The position numbers were made by a program, and so were the translations under genes. Source: Fennellomyces sp. T-0311 (Eukaryota > Mucoromycota > Mucoromycetes > Mucorales > Lichtheimiaceae). From it: a stretch of DNA of 64,000 nt. Of this stretch, positions 59,301 to 64,000 are shown in pieces (the stretch's first letter is position 1; the number at the start of each line of letters is the position of its first letter). The notes below the pieces were generated by a model. It did no database searches. It saw only the letters and a list, made by a program, of their open reading frames with translations, and was not told where the DNA came from. The DNA is taken from assembly GCA_025266875.1 (NCBI GenBank), contig JALLLT010000044.1, forward strand, positions 248,001-312,000. Reading direction: 5' to 3'.

Positions 59301-60649
59301 CAGCCCATTTCTGAGTAGCATTACCGTAATAAATTATAGGCCTCGAGGTATGGCAACTCTCAGTCACTACATGACCAAATTGCTCAAAAGTTTACAGCGT
59401 GAATTACCGATTGCACTTTGGAGGACATGATTCAATATCATCGTCTCATGTCCTTCCTTGATACTTATCTCAATTCAAAGTTTGTTGATAAGTACTTTGG
59501 TGCACTATTGATGGTCTAGGGCCGAAATTTCGCACTGTCGTAATGAATAAGACGTACATGCCTCTCTGTCGTTAATAATAGGAAGATACTGCCAAAGCTT
59601 CCCTTCCATTGAAGAGAATATTGGCTCTCAGATCAATGATCACATTATGACTCAAATGAAGGAGTTTGAGTGCTCCACTTTCGACAAACGGGACCATTGA
59701 GGCGGCCAATCAAACATTCGAGAAATGCAGAGGAGACCGATATCCTTCCTTTATGTCCTTCATAATCGCCACACCGAAATCAGGAAACCTACTATCTCTC
59801 CTCATCACTGTATTCACCACACCTTTTCTCTTCTCCTACTGAGAAATTTACCGGTTATCATAAGGCAAAATCGTCGAACTCTAGAACCCTGGCAAATATT
59901 TTTTTATGCATCGCAGCCAACCACTTGCCAGAGACATCGTTATCGGGAGGCATTGTCGTTTTTTATCCTTCTCTAAAGATACGTAGCGAGAATATTACTC
60001 TGTACTTTTAGATACAATAACATCTAGCTACTACTACTGTATAATACACATGCTTTAGATTGCCAATTTGACTTTTGGATACTACAGACGATTCTACTTT
60101 AAACACATATCAAATAAACATTTAGTAGAATAGCAATTGTTTATAGATGGTTGTACTTTTGGGTGGTTTAAATGCAAGATAACCCTTTCTACACTTTAAA
60201 GCAAACGGGATTACTTCCTTAAAGTAGTTGCTAATAAAGTTTGGTGCATACCTGCTCCCTCCTGTTTAGCAAACATGTATTGCATGTATTTCACTGCTGC
60301 TCATATTATGAGCGACCAACAAATGTAGCGTAGCCACTTTGACAGGTTGGCTGTTGTATATGGCGTTTTTTTTTATTTATGCACCAGCAGCCTTAGTCCA
60401 ATCCAACGCCCGACCGCCGACGTATTGGAAGTCCGACAGTGGATGGTGAGGGTGGCGGCAGGAGCAACCTCTTTACACCCTCCACAGAAAGGTAAAGTAG
60501 AAAATCGCATCCATCCGTCCCCGTATCCGACGATTTGAACGGCAAACGACGAACGAAGCGATGGATGATGGAACCATGATGGATTTTTTTTGATATGGAT
60601 TGACTGACGCAAACAATGTCCGACTTTTTTTTACTACAACAGATTCGCA
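56370..60649. other. Long gene-poor region
   Basis: About 4.3 kb without a supportable gene on either strand. The left 300 nt serve as promoter for the second F-box gene, and the last few hundred are upstream of eL34, including a polypyrimidine-AG just before the eL34 start that may be a 5' leader intron acceptor. Short frames such as 58414-58758 (-) and a serine/arginine-rich frame near 59085 have no recognisable family. No tRNA, 5S or transposon ends were found by eye. Confidence 0.45.
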
Positions 60650-61107
60650 ATGGCCCAACGTCTTACTTACCGACGCCGTCTTTCGTACAACACTCGCTCC
60701 AACCGCGTCAAGGTCGTCAAGACCCCCGGTAAATATCAACATTAAAGACGAAAAAAAAGGACATTCAGCTTATAATGGATTCACACATTTAGGTGGTAAG
60801 CTGGTGTACCAGTACCAGAAGAAGCCTGTCAAGGCCCCTCGCTGCGGTGACTGTGGCGTTGCTCTTCAGGGCGTATGTGATCATGATGATATTGGGCAAT
60901 GTACAGATTTATTGATTCGGTGATACTATTTAGCTCAAGGCCCTTCGTCCCCGCGAGTACTCGCAGGTGTCCAAGGTCCAAAAGAACGTCTCGCGTGCCT
61001 ACGGTGGTTCCCGCTGCTCGCACTGCGTCCGCAGCCGCATTGTCCGCGCCTTCCTTGTCGAGGAGCAAAAGATCGTCAAGAAGGTCTTGAAGTCCCAAAA
61101 GAAATAA
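60650..61107 (+). CDS. RPL34: 60S ribosomal protein eL34
   Basis: Large-subunit ribosomal protein. Exons 60650-60728, 60793-60872 and 60934-61107 total 333 nt (110 residues), the usual length. [18 protein letters not shown] is the diagnostic start; then [41 protein letters not shown], and [20 protein letters not shown]. The two CxxC pairs (CGDC and CSHC) form the zinc site. Intron positions fall after the first 26 residues and at [22 protein letters not shown] directly before the ATG suggests an additional intron in the 5' leader, common in ribosomal-protein genes. AATAAA follows the stop by about 10 nt. Confidence 0.95.
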
Positions 61108-61217
61108 GCGTTGCTATAATAAAGTTGCTTCTTCACATCAAATGGTCTGTGCGCATTAAAAAAGATTTGGCCGGTCACGAAATTGGGCCTCTCCTTGCAC
61201 ACATCTCTCGTTCTGCA

Positions 61218-61991
61218 ATGGTTAGAATTCTTTCATTCACTCACGCTTGTCCGCGCTGCTGCCTTTGTTCCATCAGTATAACATGCGTCATCTTTTAGGG
61301 CAATCATACTATTCTTCTCGTCCAACCGCGCGACAAAAGGTGAATTAGCTTTTCATTCAATCTCTCTCTCTTTTTTTTTACACGATCTAAATTGTCCATT
61401 AGCTCGCGAACCTATTAGTAAGTTTTTGCATCATGTTTGAGCGCTCGAGTTGTTCATGACGCCTTGGTTAAAAGTGAGCGCGATACCGTTGGAGCCGCCA
61501 TGGAACGTGAGTTTTGCAGCATTACAGTTTGATCTACGTGGCTAACGTCATTGTTGCGCAGAAATCGCGAGTATTTTTGAAAAGCATCTTCAAGAGCAAA
61601 ACCCACGGCTTCAGCAGATCCAGTATAGGTGAGCAAGTGGAGGCACGTGCGAGAGAGAGAGAGAAAACCGAGGCTTACTGAAGGCGCGACGATGACAGTG
61701 CGGATGATTTGTTCCAGTTCATTGATTCACACAAGGATTTCGTGGCGCTCGTTTTTGAACCTTCGACAGGAGTAAGTAGTATGGCTTCGATGGAAGGAAG
61801 GGAGAGACACTAAAGCGGGTGATGCGAATAGAGCTATCTGCCCAAAAACAAGGACTGGATCAAGGAGACGTTGCTTTCGCACTTTAGCCGACAGAACATC
61901 CAGCAGCCGCAAAGAGGTCAACGTCAACAACAGCAGCAGCCGCGACCACGATCTCAACAATACCATCCACGCGGCAATAGACGATGGTAGT
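61218..61991 (+). CDS. ERH: Enhancer of rudimentary homologue (ERH) with basic C-terminal extension
   Basis: Small conserved dimeric protein associated with RNA surveillance and splicing factors (with Mmi1 in fission yeast). Exons 61218-61220 (ATG only), 61299-61339, 61403-61417, 61475-61506, 61562-61628, 61684-61771 and 61833-61991 total 405 nt (134 residues). Conserved parts: HTILLVQPRDKSRTYYE, MEQIASIFEKHLQEQNP, DDLFQFIDSHKDFVALVF, GSYLPKNKDWIKETLLSHF. The 104-residue core is followed by about 29 extra residues rich in Gln, Arg and Gly (QRGQRQQQQQPRPR). Seven exons for 134 codons, one of 15 nt and one of 3 nt, is extreme. Identity is firm; the ATG-only first exon is inferred from frame. 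Confidence 0.88.
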
Positions 61992-62111
61992 TGCTTAGTT
62001 ACTCGTTTACCATCATGAAATAAAGCGCATGCAATTCAAATTCAGCTGTCTATTAGGAGAGTGAGCGACACATATTCTCTGGATCCTTGATCATTATTTT
62101 TTTTTTAGCCA

Positions 62112-62649
62112 ATGGCAGAAGAAGAGAAACCCAAAGTCAATCGGCACAATCTGACAACTACACAGCAGACACAAAAGCATTTGGAAAAGTTATTCCAAAA
62201 GATCGACAAGCCCATCGTGCTTCCCGAAGCTCCCAAAGAGAAATCCGTAAAAGCACCCAAAGATTTCGTACGCAATGTTCCTGGTAAGCATGCTTGCAGC
62301 GGCGAGTGAATGGCGGCCCTTACGCCTTTTTGTTTTGATTGTATAGGATCAAGTGCAGGCGCGGGTAGTGGAGACTTTCATGTGTATCGCGCACACCGAC
62401 GACGAGAGTATGCGCGGATAAAAGAAATGGATGAAGAGGAACGGAAGGTAAGGTTTACCCAAGTACAAAGCATGAAGGGATAATAAACGCGTAGATTAGG
62501 AATACGAAAAGCAAGAATACGCCGATAAAATCGCACAATTAAAAGCCGAGGATGAGGCACGAACGGCCAAAAAGCGCGCGCGGCGCCAGAAACGAAAGCA
62601 GAATAAGGATCAGGATGATGGCAAAAAGAAGCAAAAAGTAGACAAATAA
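62112..62649 (+). CDS. PRKRIP1-like nuclear RNA-binding protein
   Basis: Resembles PRKRIP1, a small helical protein seen on human catalytic spliceosomes. Exons 62112-62283, 62347-62447 and 62500-62649 total 423 nt (140 residues). Order: [51 protein letters not shown], then the family hallmark [20 protein letters not shown], an acidic coiled helix, and a strongly basic tail ([14 protein letters not shown]) that is a likely nuclear-localisation signal. It lies 121 nt after ERH, also a splicing-linked factor, on the same strand. Confidence 0.88.
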
Positions 62650-62784
62650 AGCTGTCCGGTCACACGTTATACATGCTTTTTTCCCTGGCTAGGAAGAGGA
62701 AAATATCAAAGTCCAAGAAAATCCCCTTTTCCGGTAATATATAAGGGCAATGTGTGTGGGTATTAGACATGGCTTCCAGTAACC

Positions 62785-64000
62785 ATGTTCCTGAACCACT
62801 TGTTGGTCGTCTTGGCTCTTTGGGCAGCCGTTGCGCATGCTTTGCCGCGTCCAAAGGATGGCTTTTGCTGGAAAAAGATCGATACTTTGTAAATTGTGGA
62901 ACAAGGAAGCTATACCTGCAGCCTTGACAGTTTTAAACATAGTTTTGTCTTTGGAGACTCTTACACCTCCGTCGTTGGTCCTTTGGGGACGCCGGGATTC
63001 ACCTGGAACAACTTTACTACGCCTGGTGCAGTCTACAACGATGCCATCCTTCTTAATCAGGTAATGCTTGCCAGCGCGTGCGGGGTAGCTGTTGCATTAA
63101 CCACTTTTGCAGACAACTGCAGGAGGGCCCAACTGGCCTCAGTACCTGACCAATTGTTACGCTGGTTTGCCACAACACTGTCGGCTACACCTGTATGATA
63201 TCGCATTTGCGGGCGCCACTATTGATGATGCACTGGTGGCCAGACACCATGACTATACCGTAACCTTTGTGGAACAGATCGAGCAATGGAAGACACGCGT
63301 TGAGCATGCCATCCACTGGGATCCAAAGAAAACACTTACTGGCTTTTGGATCGGGTAAATCCACCAAACAGTCAAATAGGGAGAAAAAAAGCTTATAACT
63401 GACCGCGCGTATTGTACAGAATTAATGATGTTAGCGATACCAAAGCCTGGACAAACGTAAGGAACTATCAAATATTGGAATGCGCAACACGCTAATGTGT
63501 ATATGTAGATTTCGTATCCTGCGTTTTACAATGAACTTGTGGAGGTTTATTTTGATAGCGTGGTAGGATATATTTGGAAAAAGAGGTGTTGTGTCTATAT
63601 TAATACATCACATGATGCACGTTAGAGCGATTTGTACACGCGTGGCATGCGATCATTTCTATTTTTCAATGTGCCACCACGCGAACGGTCACCCAGTGGA
63701 GGCGATGCATCCTATGCGAAAATCATTCGTATCTACAACACTATCCTGGATGAGCATATCGCTGCATTCAAAAGCAGCCACACAGACGCCAACGTAATTT
63801 CCATCAATGCATGGGAGCTGTTCAACAGCTACTTGGACAATGCAGCGGAATTGGGGTTCAAGGACATTACAACGTTTTGTCCAAACTCGACCGCACCGGA
63901 CATCAATAGCAACTACGAAGCATACGGTTGTCTCGCACCATACGAGTATTTTTGGATCGGTAAGTTAATTTGCGCATGGACACATGTCCGAAAAGAGTGA
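62785..64000 (+). CDS. Secreted GDSL-type esterase/lipase (3' end outside window)
   Basis: SGNH hydrolase acting on acylated substrates outside the cell; carbohydrate-acetyl esterase is a likely subtype. Exons 62785-62888, 62931-63060, 63113-63354, 63420-63456, 63509-63562 and 63626-63959; a donor GTAAGT at 63960 leads out of the window. A signal peptide ends near residue 19 (VVLALWAAVAHA). Block I is FGDSYTS with nucleophile Ser45, block II AFAGAT, block III GIND at 159-162 with the oxyanion Asn. The block V Asp-x-x-His should be in the missing last exon. NFTTPG and PNSTAP are N-glycosylation sites. The first intron (62889-62930) is only 42 nt and is placed to avoid the stop after DTL. Confidence 0.87.

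Noticed and set aside
1..64000. CRISPR arrays, bacterial operons, integrated virus or organelle DNA
   Set aside because: Spliceosomal introns and eukaryotic genes run through the whole window; no regularly spaced repeats or viral replication genes were seen.

Overview
The window reads as nuclear DNA of a filamentous fungus, most likely Mucoromycota (Mucorales or a relative). Genes are dense and interrupted by short (about 45-65 nt) GT-AG introns. The gene set is fungal (RAX2, siderophore-iron MFS carrier, copper P-type ATPase, F-box/LRR pair, Arb1). I placed splice sites by reading-frame continuity and family conservation. For most multi-exon genes whose exons I fixed completely, exon lengths sum to an exact multiple of three. 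Species assignment is inference.

Layout. 1-5100 (+): 3' part of a Rax2-like polarity protein carrying a long cytoplasmic tail and a C-terminal SH3 domain. 5296-6381 (-): exosome subunit RRP41. 6875-8268 (+): Arb1-like Argonaute chaperone subunit. 8339-8942 (+): Vti1-like SNARE without a visible membrane anchor. 9365-35405 (-): nine head-to-tail paralogues of an unrecognised seven-helix membrane protein family plus at least one relic copy; this is the outstanding feature. 37803-38958 (+): adenosine kinase. 40001-43414 (-): copper P-type ATPase with four metal-binding domains. 44004-47556: RAD52 (-) and RAD51 (+) divergent, with a small secreted defensin-like peptide gene between them. 48633-50797 (-): siderophore-iron transporter. 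52155-56369 (-): two tandem F-box/LRR genes. 60650-62649 (+): eL34, ERH and PRKRIP1-like genes in close succession. 62785-64000 (+): secreted GDSL esterase, cut by the window edge.

The array. Each intact member has a short N-terminus with four spaced cysteines around a CHCDWR-like motif, seven predicted helices, a basic loop between helices 5 and 6, and a tail of about 100 residues. By the positive-inside rule the N-terminus is outside and the tail inside, as in a G-protein-coupled receptor, but I recognise no known GPCR class. Neighbours are most alike (A/B, C/D, H/I), H and I share an extra intron, and a decayed copy sits between C and D. This is the pattern of a locally duplicating gene family. 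A sensory or receptor role is inference.

Gene relations. RAD51 and RAD52 act together in homologous recombination and here are separated only by the peptide gene. The copper ATPase and siderophore transporter are both metal-homeostasis genes but are not adjacent. Long gene-poor stretches occur inside the array (15.9-19.1 kb, 23.1-25.6 kb), upstream of it (35.4-37.8 kb) and at 56.4-60.6 kb; one small terminal-inverted-repeat element was found at 30.4 kb.
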